Shown in pieces: positions 8,282-17,854 of a stretch of 64,000 bases of DNA (its first letter is position 1; each line of letters opens with the position of its first letter). Source of the stretch: Corynebacterium sp. 13CS0277 (lineage in GTDB: Bacteria > Actinomycetota > Actinomycetes > Mycobacteriales > Mycobacteriaceae); the NCBI RefSeq assembly GCF_002994655.1, contig NZ_PPDL01000010.1:1-64000 (forward strand). The letters are read 5' to 3'. Below the pieces are notes generated by a model. The model searched no databases and was not told the origin of the DNA. It was given only the letters and a program-made list of their open reading frames with translations. Made by a program: the position numbers and the translations under genes.

Positions 8282-10444
8282 TTAGGCGGTCAGCCCCGTC
8301 ATCTGGTTGATGAGCCAGGCGTACTCGTAGGCCGATTGCCGCCAGGAGGCGTAGCGGCCGGACACGCCGCCGTGGCCGGCGGCCATTTCCGTCTTCAGCA
8401 GGAACTCACCGGCGGTGGCAGTCTCGCGGAGGGCGGCGATCCACTTCGCGGGTTCCACGTACAGCACCCGGGTGTCGTTGAGGCTGGTGGTGGCCAAAAT
8501 GTTGGGGTAGGGCTTGGCGGTGATGTTTTCGTAGGGCGCGTAGGAGGCCATGTAGTCGTACACCTCCGCATCATCCAGCGGGTTGCCCCACTCGTCCCAT
8601 TCGGTGGCGGTGAGCGGCAGTTCCGGCATGAGCATGCTCGTCAGCGGATCGACGAAGGGCACGGCGGCGTGAATGGCAGTGAAGTACTCGCCGCCCAGGT
8701 TCGCCACCGCCCCCATGAGCAGCCCGCCCGCGGAGCCACCCGCGGCCGCCAGCTGCGGCGTCGTCGTCACACCTCGGGCAATCAGGTCCTTGGCGACCGC
8801 GATGAAGTCGGTGAAGGTGTTGCGCTTCGTGGTGGTTTTGCCGTTGTCGTACCAGCCGCGGCCCATCTCCCCGCCGCCGCGGACGTGCGCGACCGCGAAG
8901 ATGATGCCCCGGTCCATCAGCGACAGGCGCATGACGGAGAAACCCGGATCGATGGAGTGCTCGTAGGAGCCGTAGCCGTACAGCAGCACCGGGTGCGGCT
9001 GGCTGACATCGAGGTCCGCGCGGTGCACCATACTCACCGGGATGCGGGTGCCATCCTCCGCGGTGGCCCACAGGCGGCGCGCCACATAATCCTCCGGGGT
9101 GTAGCCGCCCACCACTTCCTGCTGCTTGAGCACCACCCGCTCCCCCGTGGCGGGGTCCAGCTGGTACAGGGTGGACGGCACCGTGAAGGAGCCGTAGGCT
9201 ACCCGCAGGCGGCTGGCCTCCCATTCGGCGTTCGCCCCCATCGAGCACGTGTACAACTCCTCCGGGAATTCCAGCTGCTCAAAGGTGCCGAAGAGATCCG
9301 CCAGGTCGCCGTCCTGGTCCTCGCCCGGCGCGCGGAGATCCATGATCGCCAGGCGGCCGATGCCGCCCGCCCGGTAGCCCAGCACCAGCCACTGGGCGAA
9401 GGGATCCACCCCCTCGAGGCGGACGTCCGCGCGGTGCGGCACGAGGGTGTACGCGGCATCGAAGTCGAGCGGCTGGCCGACCTCCACCACACTGACCGCG
9501 AAGTTCGGGCCGAAGGCGTTGTGGGTGACGACCCACAGGTCGCGGCCGCCGAGGTGGATGTGGTCGACGTCGTACTCGCGGCCCTCCTCGCGGGGGCGGA
9601 TGCACGTGAGCGCACCCTCGGGGTCGCGGGTGTCAAGGTAGTACACCTCGGAGGTCACCTTGGAGCCTGCGGCCACCAGCAGGTACTTCTCACTGCGGGT
9701 GGTGCCCACCCCAAGCCAGAAACGCTCATCGTCTTCCTGGTAGACGAGCACGTCGTCCGCGACGTCCGTGCCCATGCGGTGGCGCCACACCTGATAGGGC
9801 CGCCAGGAGGAGTCCACCCGGGTGTAGAAGAAATACTCGTCGCCGACCCAGGTGCCGCCACCGTCGATGTTGTCGAGGCGGTCGGGCAGCAGCTCGCCTG
9901 TCGCCAGGTCGAGGAACACCAGGGTGTAGCGCTCATCGCCGGCGGTGTCCGTGCTGTAGGCCAGCACCGAGCCCGAGTCGTTGACGGTGGAAGTACCCAT
10001 GGAGAAAAACTCGTGCCCCTCGGCCAGCGCATTGCAGTCGAGCATGAGTTCCTCGCCGGGGAGGGTGGAGTCTTCGCGCACCTCGGGCGGCATTTCATCG
10101 GCCGCGCCGGTGGCGGGCACGCGGCACAACATGCCGTAGCTTTGGCCCTCCTGGGTGCGGGTGAAGTACCACCAGCCGCGCATGCGGGTGGGCACCGACA
10201 TGTCGGTTTCCTTCACCCGGGACTTCATCTCGTGAAAGAGGTTCTCCCGCAGCGGGGCGAGGAACTCGAGCTGGGAGTCTGTGTAGGCGTTGTTGTCCTC
10301 CAGCCAGGCGCGGAGCTCCGCGGAGTCTTTGTCGCGCATCCACTCGTAGTTGTCGACGAAGTCGCGGCCGTGGTGGCTGCGGGTCACCGGGCGGGCCGCC
10401 GCCCGGGGCGCGGTGTGTGCATCCGTGTTCATTGTGGAATCCAT
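8282..10444 (-). CDS. ptrB: Oligopeptidase B (S9A prolyl oligopeptidase family)
   Basis: 720 residues from the ATG at 10444-10442, chosen for AGGA 8 nt upstream; GTG 10468 and ATG 10432 are alternatives. It has an N-terminal seven-bladed propeller (to about residue 430) and a C-terminal alpha/beta hydrolase domain. The catalytic Ser571 lies in AAGGSAGGLL, Asp657 in SLNDTRVLYVEPAKW and His691 in AAGHGGVSGR. The spacing matches bacterial oligopeptidase B, which cleaves short peptides after Arg or Lys in the cytoplasm. There is no signal peptide. It lies downstream of purC on the same strand with a 136-bp gap, so it may be co-transcribed or have its own promoter. Confidence 0.95.
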   Translation of the reverse strand: MDSTMNTDAHTAPRAAARPVTRSHHGRDFVDNYEWMRDKDSAELRAWLEDNNAYTDSQLEFLAPLRENLFHEMKSRVKETDMSVPTRMRGWWYFTRTQEGQSYGMLCRVPATGAADEMPPEVREDSTLPGEELMLDCNALAEGHEFFSMGTSTVNDSGSVLAYSTDTAGDERYTLVFLDLATGELLPDRLDNIDGGGTWVGDEYFFYTRVDSSWRPYQVWRHRMGTDVADDVLVYQEDDERFWLGVGTTRSEKYLLVAAGSKVTSEVYYLDTRDPEGALTCIRPREEGREYDVDHIHLGGRDLWVVTHNAFGPNFAVSVVEVGQPLDFDAAYTLVPHRADVRLEGVDPFAQWLVLGYRAGGIGRLAIMDLRAPGEDQDGDLADLFGTFEQLEFPEELYTCSMGANAEWEASRLRVAYGSFTVPSTLYQLDPATGERVVLKQQEVVGGYTPEDYVARRLWATAEDGTRIPVSMVHRADLDVSQPHPVLLYGYGSYEHSIDPGFSVMRLSLMDRGIIFAVAHVRGGGEMGRGWYDNGKTTTKRNTFTDFIAVAKDLIARGVTTTPQLAAAGGSAGGLLMGAVANLGGEYFTAIHAAVPFVDPLTSMLMPELPLTATEWDEWGNPLDDAEVYDYMASYAPYENITAKPYPNILATTSLNDTRVLYVEPAKWIAALRETATAGEFLLKTEMAAGHGGVSGRYASWRQSAYEYAWLINQMTGLTA

Positions 10445-10580
10445 GCCAGCCATCCTACGGCAGCACACCTACGCCACCGCCGGCCGCACAGGGCACCGCT
10501 CCCCGGCACCTGGGCGCGCGGCGCACCCAGCCGCCGAGGAGCGGACAGAGGAACGAAAAAGACAGATACCTGGAGGGCCT

Positions 10581-11477
10581 TTAAGCCCCGGGGGCGGCGA
10601 CGCGCGCCAGGTAGTCGGCGAAGCTCGTGCCGGAGATCTTCTCAAAGGCTTCGATGTAGCGGGCCCGGGTCGCGGCAATGACGTCCTCGGGCAGGGTGGG
10701 CAGGTCCTCCCAGTCGGTGGTGTTGGCCTTCAACCAGTCGCGCACGTACTGCTTGTCGAAGGAGGGCTGCACCTGGCCTTCCGAGTAGCCCTCGGCGGGC
10801 CAGTAGCGGGAGGAGTCCGGGGTGAGCACCTCGTCAGCCAACACCAGCCGGCCCTCAGCATCGCGCCCGAATTCGAACTTCGTGTCCGCGAGGATGACGC
10901 CAGCATCCTCCGCGATGCGGGCGGCGGCGGTGTAGATCCCCAGGGTGGCGTCGCGGAGTTCCTCCGCCGCCTCCTGCCCGAGGGCGTTCACCACATAGTC
11001 GAAGGTGACGTTTTCATCGTGGTCGCCGATCTCTGCCTTGGTGGCGGGGGTGAAGATCGGCTCCGGCAGGCGGGAGGCCTCCGTCAGTCCCGGGGGAAGC
11101 TCAATTCCGCACACGGCGCCGGTCTCCTGGTACTCCTTCAGCGCGCTGCCGGTGAGGTAGCCGCGGGCCACGCACTCGAAGGGCACCATGTCGAGCTTGT
11201 TCACCAGCATCGCCCGGCCGCGCACCTCGGCGGGGATGCGGGGGTCGTCGAGGGGGGCTGCGACGTGGTTGGGCACGTCGAGGGCGTGGAAGAAGAACTC
11301 GCTCATCGCGGTCAGCACCGCCCCCTTGTCGGGGATGGGGGTGTCGAGGATGTAGTCGAAGGCGCTGATGCGGTCGGAGACCACCATCAGCAGGGTGTCG
11401 TCATCAACGGCGTAGATGTCGCGCACCTTACCGGCCGCGATGCGCTCGTAATCATTCAGGCTGCTCACGCCCCTCAT
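10581..11477 (-). CDS. purC: Phosphoribosylaminoimidazole-succinocarboxamide synthase
   Basis: 298 residues from the ATG at 11477-11475. A GTG at 11468 and an ATG at 11513 are in-frame alternatives; homologues begin a few residues before the [16 protein letters not shown] block, which supports 11477. Family motifs are [49 protein letters not shown] and LADTKFEFG. It joins CAIR and aspartate to give SAICAR with ATP, the eighth step of IMP synthesis. purB and purD lie further along on the same strand but in a separate operon. Upstream is a pentamer repeat array and a TATATATA run that may belong to its promoter. Confidence 0.96.
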   Translation of the reverse strand: MRGVSSLNDYERIAAGKVRDIYAVDDDTLLMVVSDRISAFDYILDTPIPDKGAVLTAMSEFFFHALDVPNHVAAPLDDPRIPAEVRGRAMLVNKLDMVPFECVARGYLTGSALKEYQETGAVCGIELPPGLTEASRLPEPIFTPATKAEIGDHDENVTFDYVVNALGQEAAEELRDATLGIYTAAARIAEDAGVILADTKFEFGRDAEGRLVLADEVLTPDSSRYWPAEGYSEGQVQPSFDKQYVRDWLKANTTDWEDLPTLPEDVIAATRARYIEAFEKISGTSFADYLARVAAPGA

Positions 11478-11576
11478 GCTAGTGCGCGGCGGCAGAAAGC
11501 AACCCTCCTCCATTGCCCCCGGGGCTAGTGCACCCTACCCCCGCGCCGGGGCGCACCCTTTCCTTATATATATAGG

Positions 11577-11626
11577 GTGCAGTGCAGTGCAGTGCGGGAC
11601 GGTGCGGTGCAGTGCCGTGCGGTGCG
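11577..11626. repeat. Pentanucleotide GTGCN array upstream of purC
   Basis: Ten consecutive 5-bp units fill exactly 50 bp: GTGCA three times, GTGCG, GGACG, GTGCG, GTGCA, GTGCC, GTGCG, GTGCG. Next to it (11566-11574) is an alternating TA run. The array lies 100-150 bp upstream of the purC start and just after the stop of the MprF-like gene at 11641. A short tandem array of this kind can change copy number by slippage and alter promoter spacing or mRNA leader structure. Confidence 0.8.
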
Positions 11627-11640
11627 CGCCCACGGCACCT

Positions 11641-14106
11641 TTAGGTGTGGGTGGCGTCGGCGCGGCTGGTGCGCAGGTGCGCGAGGACGTGGGCGACGTC
11701 GCGGATGTCGAGGGTCGGCAGGTAGCACTTGGTGATCCCCAGGCCGATGGCGGGGAGGGCGAGTTCGTCGCGGTAAAGCAACGACCAGGTGCGGTGTTGG
11801 GGTTGGAATTTCTTCTTGAAGCTCGCCAGGGAGCGGAACCCGTAGAGGGGTTCCATGGTGTGGCCGATGTGGTCGAGAATGCGCTCAAGGACCCGGGTGC
11901 TGTCGCCGTCCTCAGGCGTGGGGTGCGCGAGCGGAGCCCCGGAGAGGCTCACCCAGTCGAGTCCTTCCTCACTGGCGGCGAGGACAGCTTCGGCGATGAG
12001 GAATTCGACGACCGGGCGGAAGCCTGCGGCGTCGCGCCGCATGAAGTCGAGCACGAGGCCCCGGGTGGTGCCGTCGACGCGGGCCGGCAGCCAGCTGGTC
12101 ACCCCGTGGATGTGGCCGTCTGCGCCGACGGCGAGCAGCAGCCGGGCGCCGGGGAGTTGCTCCACCCCGCCGAGAGTGAACCCCATCTCCGGCAGGGCTT
12201 TGTCTTGGACCCATTCTTCCGACAGGGCGATGATGCCCTCCCGGGTGCGGCGGGGCGCCTCCTCCCAGGTGGTCCACTGGGCGGTGATGTGTTCTTTCGC
12301 CGCCCGGTTGCGGGCGGTGCGCACATCCTGAAATTTCTTGCCCGTGAACGTGACGCTTCCGCGGGTGTCGATGAGGGATTCTTGGGCGACGGGCACGCTG
12401 CGGTAGCCGGGGCGGTGGAAGTCCTCGTCGACGGAGTACCAGGCGACCTGCCAGCCCATGCTGCGGGCGTAGGCCTCAAACGCGGTGGCGATCTCCGCGC
12501 GCAGCACCCGGCGTTCCGCGGCGGCGGCCGCCGACGTGGGGTCCACCCCGACGCCGGCGATGCGGCCGGCGAGGACCGGCTCCCCGAGGGTGATCGCCAC
12601 CCCGAGGTGCACCCGGTAGGCAACGTAGCCTGCGTCGACAGGGTCCTCCTCTCCCCTTTCGGCGAGCCCGCCCAGGGGCGGGATGTCTGCGCTCGTGGCG
12701 AACCAGTAGCGATTGTCCGGCCACACCGTCATCGCGCTCAAGTGATCGCCGGTGCCGCTGGCGAGGATGCGCCGGGCGCGCGCCACCTGCGCGTCCTCGT
12801 GCGGGACCCGCAGTAAGGCGCCCGCGAGGAACACCGCGACCACCACCCAGCAGGCGGTGTGGGCCCCACCGGTGACAGCCCACGCCCAGTAGTCCTGGGG
12901 AATGTGGGTGCGGGGCGCGGCAATGGTGTGCGGCAGCACCAGCCGCGGCCAGTCCCCCGGCGTCCAGGGGGTGTCGAAGTGGCGGCGCAGCACCCAACTG
13001 CCGGCCGCCCAGGCACCGACAATCGCGAGGAGGGATGCACTGAGGCCCACCAGGTTGAGCCGGGAGCCGCGCACGGGGAAGCTACGCACCGTCACCAGCA
13101 GCAGCACAACCGCCAGGCCGCTCGGCGCCAGCGCCCCGCCGAGGTCCACCCACTCGGCAGTACTCGCGGTGGCGGGATCCCCGGCGAGTGCTTCCGCGGA
13201 GGCGGCGATGACGAGGAGGCTCGCGAGCTGGCTGCCCAGCATCACCCACCAGGCGAGCCGCCGGCCCCGGGCCAGCCCCAGGGCGGCGACGAACACCACC
13301 ACGAGCGGCAACGCCCCACTCATCAGGTTCGCGAACCACGCCACCGAGTCGTAGCCTGCGGGAGTGTCCTGCCGGGTGGCAACATCCCACCCGGTGAGCA
13401 GCATCGAATCCCGCCAGGGGGCGATCTGCCGGGCGAACTCGGTGACGCTGCCGGCGGGTGCCCGGTGCACCGTCGGCGGGGTCAGTGCCGCAAGGAAGGG
13501 GCCGACAAGGGCTTGGACGGTGACAAGCGCGACCGCGAGGCGCCGCTCCCGGACGGACACCCGCGGCCACGCCAGGCGCAGGCCGGCCTGCCGGTGCCCG
13601 AGGAGGATACCCAGCCCCGCCCCGCAGGCCAGGGGGAAATCCTCCACCGTGCCGGAAAACAGCAGCATCGTCGCCGCGAGCGCGCCCGCCGCCACCCACA
13701 CGCGGGTACGCCACAGTGCCGGCGCACTCGCCGCGGCCACGCAGGCGGTGAACACCAGCCACGGCCAGGGGGTGAAGTACATCTGGGCGGAGAACTGCTC
13801 GCCCCACGCCGGCACCACAGCGGACGCTGCCCGCACCAACAGCAGCCCGCAGGCAGCGCTGGCGACCTGCCCGCCCAGCATCACCGCCACCAGCCGCCGG
13901 GGGCCACAAAGCCGCTGCGCCGGGGGTAGCACCACCAGCGCCAGCACCACACTCATGACCAGCCCCACAAGGTGCAGGTCTCCCACACCCGCGGTGAGCA
14001 GCTGCCAGGGGCGCAGCTGCCCCGCCACGATGGGGAGCTGGAGCACCTCCACCGGCAGGAAAAACGTGCCCAGCAGCATCAGCAGCACGATGCCCGTGAT
14101 GATCAT
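11641..14106 (-). CDS. MprF-like phosphatidylglycerol aminoacyltransferase (DUF2156)
   Basis: 821 residues from the ATG at 14106-14104, with GGAGG 5 nt upstream; the frame upstream to 14328 is not needed. The N-terminal about 490 residues are a polytopic membrane part with many hydrophobic segments. The C-terminal about 320 residues form the soluble DUF2156/GNAT-like transferase domain (KKFQDVRTARNRAAKEH, LVLDFMRRDAAGFRPVVEFLIAEA, WVSLSGAPLAH, GFRSLASFKKKFQPQHR). MprF-type enzymes transfer Lys or Ala from aminoacyl-tRNA to phosphatidylglycerol and flip the product, lowering surface charge and giving resistance to cationic peptides. Corynebacteria make alanyl-PG, so Ala is as likely as Lys. 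It is divergent from the membrane-protein cluster starting at 14327. Confidence 0.85.
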   Translation of the reverse strand: MIITGIVLLMLLGTFFLPVEVLQLPIVAGQLRPWQLLTAGVGDLHLVGLVMSVVLALVVLPPAQRLCGPRRLVAVMLGGQVASAACGLLLVRAASAVVPAWGEQFSAQMYFTPWPWLVFTACVAAASAPALWRTRVWVAAGALAATMLLFSGTVEDFPLACGAGLGILLGHRQAGLRLAWPRVSVRERRLAVALVTVQALVGPFLAALTPPTVHRAPAGSVTEFARQIAPWRDSMLLTGWDVATRQDTPAGYDSVAWFANLMSGALPLVVVFVAALGLARGRRLAWWVMLGSQLASLLVIAASAEALAGDPATASTAEWVDLGGALAPSGLAVVLLLVTVRSFPVRGSRLNLVGLSASLLAIVGAWAAGSWVLRRHFDTPWTPGDWPRLVLPHTIAAPRTHIPQDYWAWAVTGGAHTACWVVVAVFLAGALLRVPHEDAQVARARRILASGTGDHLSAMTVWPDNRYWFATSADIPPLGGLAERGEEDPVDAGYVAYRVHLGVAITLGEPVLAGRIAGVGVDPTSAAAAAERRVLRAEIATAFEAYARSMGWQVAWYSVDEDFHRPGYRSVPVAQESLIDTRGSVTFTGKKFQDVRTARNRAAKEHITAQWTTWEEAPRRTREGIIALSEEWVQDKALPEMGFTLGGVEQLPGARLLLAVGADGHIHGVTSWLPARVDGTTRGLVLDFMRRDAAGFRPVVEFLIAEAVLAASEEGLDWVSLSGAPLAHPTPEDGDSTRVLERILDHIGHTMEPLYGFRSLASFKKKFQPQHRTWSLLYRDELALPAIGLGITKCYLPTLDIRDVAHVLAHLRTSRADATHT

Positions 14107-14326
14107 TGGTGCCTCCCGCAGTCGTCTCGCATGGTCTGTGGGCGCCACCGCACAGCGGCGCACGCACACACAAGGACTCTTGCAGCCTATCCCCCGGGCG
14201 GCTACAGCACGCATGCCGCAGACAACGCCCACGCACCCGCGTAGCGGATCACCCCTGGTCCCAACGCCCTCCCCCATCTGGGAGCCACGGGTGCCCCGCG
14301 GATGCCGGAGAGATACCCTCGACAAC

Positions 14327-16180
14327 ATGGTTGCGTCCCCTCATTCCCTGGAAGCCGGCGACCCCCAGCAGCCGCCGCCGATGACGTGCGACTCGGCAGT
14401 GCCCGCTCCGGGGCCGGCGCCGAAGTCATGGGCGGCCATCGTCGCAGCGATCCTCACAGGGGCGTGCTGCCTGGCGTGGCTGTTGTTCGGTACTCCGTAC
14501 CGGTGGGCGGGACCGCTGTGGCAGGACCCGCCGATGGTGCCGTTGTCGTCGTTCGCCGCGATCCGGCTGCTGCCACTGGATGTGGCGGGGACCGTCTGCG
14601 GGGTGGTGGCCGGGGTGCTGGGCCTGCGGGCCCGGGGCGCTGTGCCCCGGGTGTGGCGGTGGTCAGTGCTCGGGGCGCTCATCGTCGGCATCGCCACGGT
14701 CGCCGCCGCCTGCGGCGCCGGGGACCAGGTGACGCCGCTTGCCGCGGTGGGGGTCGTGGTGTGTTGCTGGCCGCTGGGAGTCTGCGCGGCCCGGGCGGCC
14801 GGGTGGCTGGGCGCGCCCCGCACGGTCCCCCTCATGCAGTGGCTGGATAGCGTGGCGCTGCCGCTGGCACTGCTGCCGATAGCGCAGTCGCTGCGCCTGT
14901 CGGGGCGCGTCGCCACCGGCCTGTGGCTTACTCCCCCGCTGGGGTGGGCGCTGATGGTGGCCGTGGTGGTACTGCTCGTGCGGGGTGTACGCCGGCATCT
15001 TGCATCCCGGGGGACTCTGGGCGCACCGGGCGCGTGGGTGGCGGCAGCGCTCACGATCCTGGGCCTGGGGGCGGGTGTCGTCGGGTTCGTCACCACGGTG
15101 GCCGCAGCGTCGGCGATGGCGTTCGCCGACGCACAGGGCGAGGTGACCTCGCCCGTGGCGGTGGACGTCATCGCCGTAGGCGTCCAGGGCATGATCGTCG
15201 TGGCGACTGCGTGCGGGCTGGTCGGCCTGGTCGGCCTGATTGCTGGGTGCGCGGGGTGGGTTGCCGCGCCGCTGGTGCAGCACCGTATCGCCCACGGCAT
15301 GACCGTCCGGCAGCAGCATGTGACGTTCCGTCTCACAGCGATTGTCCTCGGCGGGTTGTTCCTGCTGGGGTTCGTCTTCGCCGGTGGCGGGGTGGTGCCC
15401 AGCTTCAGCCTGCACACCGGCCACGCGCTGGTGCCGATTGTGGCGTTGCCGCACCCGCCGCTGCGGGTGCTCTATGAAATCATGGCGCAGCAGCAGGGGC
15501 TGCAGCCCTACCCGCAGGATGCGGATATTCCGCTGGCGGTGGCGGCCGCGCCGTTCCCGCCTGGCGGGGGCGTGGTGCTGGCGCTCTCACCGGCGACGCT
15601 GGGGGCGACGGTGGCGGCGTGCCTGGGCGTGTGGCTGCTGCTGTGGGGCCTGTGGCCCACGGTGTCCGCGCGCAGTGGGCGCCGGCTGCGGGCCGGTGTG
15701 CGGGCACTCCCCGGGGTGCTGTGGGCCGTAGGCGCGGCTGCCACCGTGTGGATGCTCACCCACCTCGCCGACGCCTCGGCTGTGCTGTGGTCACCGCACA
15801 CCCTGACCGAGAGGGCAACGATAGGGGGTTCGTTCCTGCTGTCCCACGATTACACCCCGCTGGTGGAGGCGACGAACAGTTTCCAGGATGCCCACGCGCT
15901 GGCGATCTGTTGTTTCAGTTTCCTGCTGGTGCATACGCTGGCGGCCACCGCGGTGCGCCGTGTCACCGGGACACCGGGCGGTCCGCGGTGGGTGTGGGCC
16001 GGGTTGGCGGCGGCGTGGTGGCCGCTGGCGACAGGCCTGGTGCAGACCCTGCCGCAGCCTCACGGGTGGGCGGTCAGCGTATCAACGGCAGGCCCGGCCG
16101 CGCTGGTGTGCGTGACAGCTGTCGGCACGGTCGTCTGTGTCCTGTGCGCGGCCAGGGCTGCCGCCCGCGCCGAACAGTAA
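14327..16180 (+). CDS. Large polytopic membrane protein of unknown function, first of three
   Basis: 617 residues from ATG 14327. That start has no well-placed ribosome site, but a GATACC hexamer 9 nt before it could be the -10 of a leaderless transcript. The in-frame GTG at 14291 has GGGAG 6 nt upstream and is an equally good choice. A Pro-rich cytoplasmic tail of about 30 residues precedes at least ten hydrophobic segments rich in Trp, Val and Gly. A long loop near residue 360 contains a run PHPPLRVLYEI. No transporter or enzyme motif is recognised. The overall plan (TP(Y/P)RW segment, paired helices, central Pro-rich loop, W-rich helix) is shared with the next two genes, suggesting divergent paralogues acting together in the membrane. 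Confidence 0.75.
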   Translation: MVASPHSLEAGDPQQPPPMTCDSAVPAPGPAPKSWAAIVAAILTGACCLAWLLFGTPYRWAGPLWQDPPMVPLSSFAAIRLLPLDVAGTVCGVVAGVLGLRARGAVPRVWRWSVLGALIVGIATVAAACGAGDQVTPLAAVGVVVCCWPLGVCAARAAGWLGAPRTVPLMQWLDSVALPLALLPIAQSLRLSGRVATGLWLTPPLGWALMVAVVVLLVRGVRRHLASRGTLGAPGAWVAAALTILGLGAGVVGFVTTVAAASAMAFADAQGEVTSPVAVDVIAVGVQGMIVVATACGLVGLVGLIAGCAGWVAAPLVQHRIAHGMTVRQQHVTFRLTAIVLGGLFLLGFVFAGGGVVPSFSLHTGHALVPIVALPHPPLRVLYEIMAQQQGLQPYPQDADIPLAVAAAPFPPGGGVVLALSPATLGATVAACLGVWLLLWGLWPTVSARSGRRLRAGVRALPGVLWAVGAAATVWMLTHLADASAVLWSPHTLTERATIGGSFLLSHDYTPLVEATNSFQDAHALAICCFSFLLVHTLAATAVRRVTGTPGGPRWVWAGLAAAWWPLATGLVQTLPQPHGWAVSVSTAGPAALVCVTAVGTVVCVLCAARAAARAEQ

Positions 16181-16223
16181 TGTGGGAGTGCCACCCGCCC
16201 AGCACCGGCGAAGGAGATTCCCC

Positions 16224-16262
16224 ATGACACTCAGCCTGCGGCGCACACTACCGCCCGCGTGA
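16224..16262 (+). CDS. Possible 12-codon leader peptide overlapping the next start
   Basis: ATG 16224 has an ideal AAGGAG 7 nt upstream and reads MTLSLRRTLPPA before TGA 16260-16262, which overlaps the GTG start (16259) of the following membrane protein. The large gene has no ribosome site of its own, so ribosomes ending here could re-initiate on the GTG. Alternatively a single-base indel separated the true start from the body of the large gene. Both fit the sequence. Confidence 0.35.
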   Translation: MTLSLRRTLPPA

Positions 16263-17854
16263 CACGCCCGCTGCGGGCGGCGGCGGCAGGGCTCGCCGCG
16301 GCCGCCTGCGCGGCCATCGGCGTGCCAGCAGCCACCCCGCCGACCCGGGTACACCCCGGCGGCACCTGGGGTGAGGAGGTCGTGCCGCCGGTGGCGACGT
16401 GGACTCTCACCCCGGGGTATGGGCTCGCCCTCGTCAGTGTCGTGGTGTGCGGCATCCTTGCCGGGTGGGGGCTCGGCGGCCGCGCCCTTAGCCGGTGGGT
16501 GTGGGGCCACCTGGTGGCGGGCACGCTCCTGCTCGGGAGTGTGGCGGCGCACTCGGCTCTCGGCGCGGGCTCCCTGCCCGGCGGTGGGCTGCTCCTCTCC
16601 GCCGCGGTCGCGTGCGTGGTGCTTCCCGTGGGCTACATCGGGGGCTTCGCACTGAGTCGGCGCCGCGCCGGGGGCACCGCACCGCATGCCCCCACCGCGC
16701 CGGTCGTGGTCGCCGGGTGTGCGGTGCCGCTGGCGGCGCTGCCCCTGGCTGGGGCGGTCGCGGGTACGCCGGGAACGTGGGCGCAGCTGCTCGTGGATGC
16801 CTCCTGGGTGGTGTCCGCCTGGCTGCTGGTCGCGGCCGTCGCCGCCGGAAGCCGCCTGCTGGGGTGGGTGCGTGGGCGCAGCCCCCGGCAGCAGGCGTGG
16901 GTGATGTGGTCGGCGGCACTACTGTCCGGCGGGGTGCTGGCGATCCTCAGTCTCAGCTGGGCGTTGGGCCTGCCGGAGGGCCTGCGCCCGGAGGTGAACG
17001 TCGACACGGCCGAGTCCTGGGCGGCGGTTCTGCGCGTCCTCGCGCTGCGGGGTGCAGCACCCGTCGCACAGCTGGTGTGTGTGGCCGTGTTTTTCCTCGC
17101 CGTGTGGGGGATCGCCGCGCAGCTCAACGCCAGCCCGGATCGCAGCGGACGCGTGTTGGCCCGGGCAGGTGTGGCCATCTGGGGTGCGGCGCACACCTGG
17201 GCGTTCGTCTGGTACCGGCTGTTCATTCCCCTGCAGCTGGATGGGTCGGCTCTCTCCTACCACCTCGCCGCCCGCCCGGGGCTGTTGCTGCCACTGGCGA
17301 CGACCCTGCCGGGGGCGGCCGAGTGGACGTGGGTGCTGGCATGGTGGACGCTGCGCACTCAGCTGGTGTGCGGCCTTGGAATGTGGGCGCTGCTCTGGGT
17401 GGGGTTGTCTCTCGTGGGGCAGCATCGACGGGAACCCACGGTGACGCTGTGGGGTCTTGGGGTGGTGGCACTGGGGTGGTGTGCCGCCCACGCGGCGACG
17501 TTGTCGCTGCAGCCGGCGCGCCTCGCCCGCGCCCAGGTTGAGGACGCCTTCGTGGCCGTGTGGCCCGGCACCACGAGCGTGATCCTCGCGCCGCAGTCGG
17601 TGGCGGTCTCCGTCGCCGCAGCCACCCTCCTGTTCAGCTTTCTCGCTCTCGACGGGGTGCGGCGCCACGACGTGCGCCAGGCCGGGGCCGGCGCGGGCTG
17701 GTGGCTGGTGGCTACCGCGATGCCGACGGCGGCGCTCGCCGGGGGCAGTGCCCCGTGGGTGCTGCTGGGCTGCGGTGCTGCCGTGAGCGCCGCGTGTGTC
17801 CTCACGCGCCGCCCAGCCCCCGCCCCCGCCTCAGAAATCAGGGGCACCCCATGA
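16259..17854 (+). CDS. Polytopic membrane protein of unknown function, second of three
   Basis: 531 residues from GTG 16259. The frame has no earlier usable start, and the good ribosome site upstream serves a short overlapping leader instead. About twelve hydrophobic segments are visible, with a Pro-rich central loop (LSYHLAARPGLLLPL) followed by a Trp-rich helix (WTWVLAWWTLR) and GMWALLWVGLSLVGQ, which lines up with the corresponding part of both neighbours. No known transporter, kinase or enzyme motif is recognised. The stop overlaps the next ATG (ATGA), so the second and third genes are translationally coupled. Role unknown; a multi-subunit membrane complex is plausible. Confidence 0.75.
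   Translation: MTRPLRAAAAGLAAAACAAIGVPAATPPTRVHPGGTWGEEVVPPVATWTLTPGYGLALVSVVVCGILAGWGLGGRALSRWVWGHLVAGTLLLGSVAAHSALGAGSLPGGGLLLSAAVACVVLPVGYIGGFALSRRRAGGTAPHAPTAPVVVAGCAVPLAALPLAGAVAGTPGTWAQLLVDASWVVSAWLLVAAVAAGSRLLGWVRGRSPRQQAWVMWSAALLSGGVLAILSLSWALGLPEGLRPEVNVDTAESWAAVLRVLALRGAAPVAQLVCVAVFFLAVWGIAAQLNASPDRSGRVLARAGVAIWGAAHTWAFVWYRLFIPLQLDGSALSYHLAARPGLLLPLATTLPGAAEWTWVLAWWTLRTQLVCGLGMWALLWVGLSLVGQHRREPTVTLWGLGVVALGWCAAHAATLSLQPARLARAQVEDAFVAVWPGTTSVILAPQSVAVSVAAATLLFSFLALDGVRRHDVRQAGAGAGWWLVATAMPTAALAGGSAPWVLLGCGAAVSAACVLTRRPAPAPASEIRGTP

Noticed and set aside
8267..10681. Long open frame on the plus strand opposite oligopeptidase B
   Set aside because: It mirrors the codon pattern of the real gene in high-GC DNA, has no ribosome site or family motif, and its translation is low-complexity Val/Gly/His/Arg.
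13364..14326. N-terminal extension of the first membrane protein
   Set aside because: The frame is open far upstream but lies antisense to the MprF-like gene and reads as Arg/Thr/Ser-rich; a start at 14327 or 14291 is sufficient.
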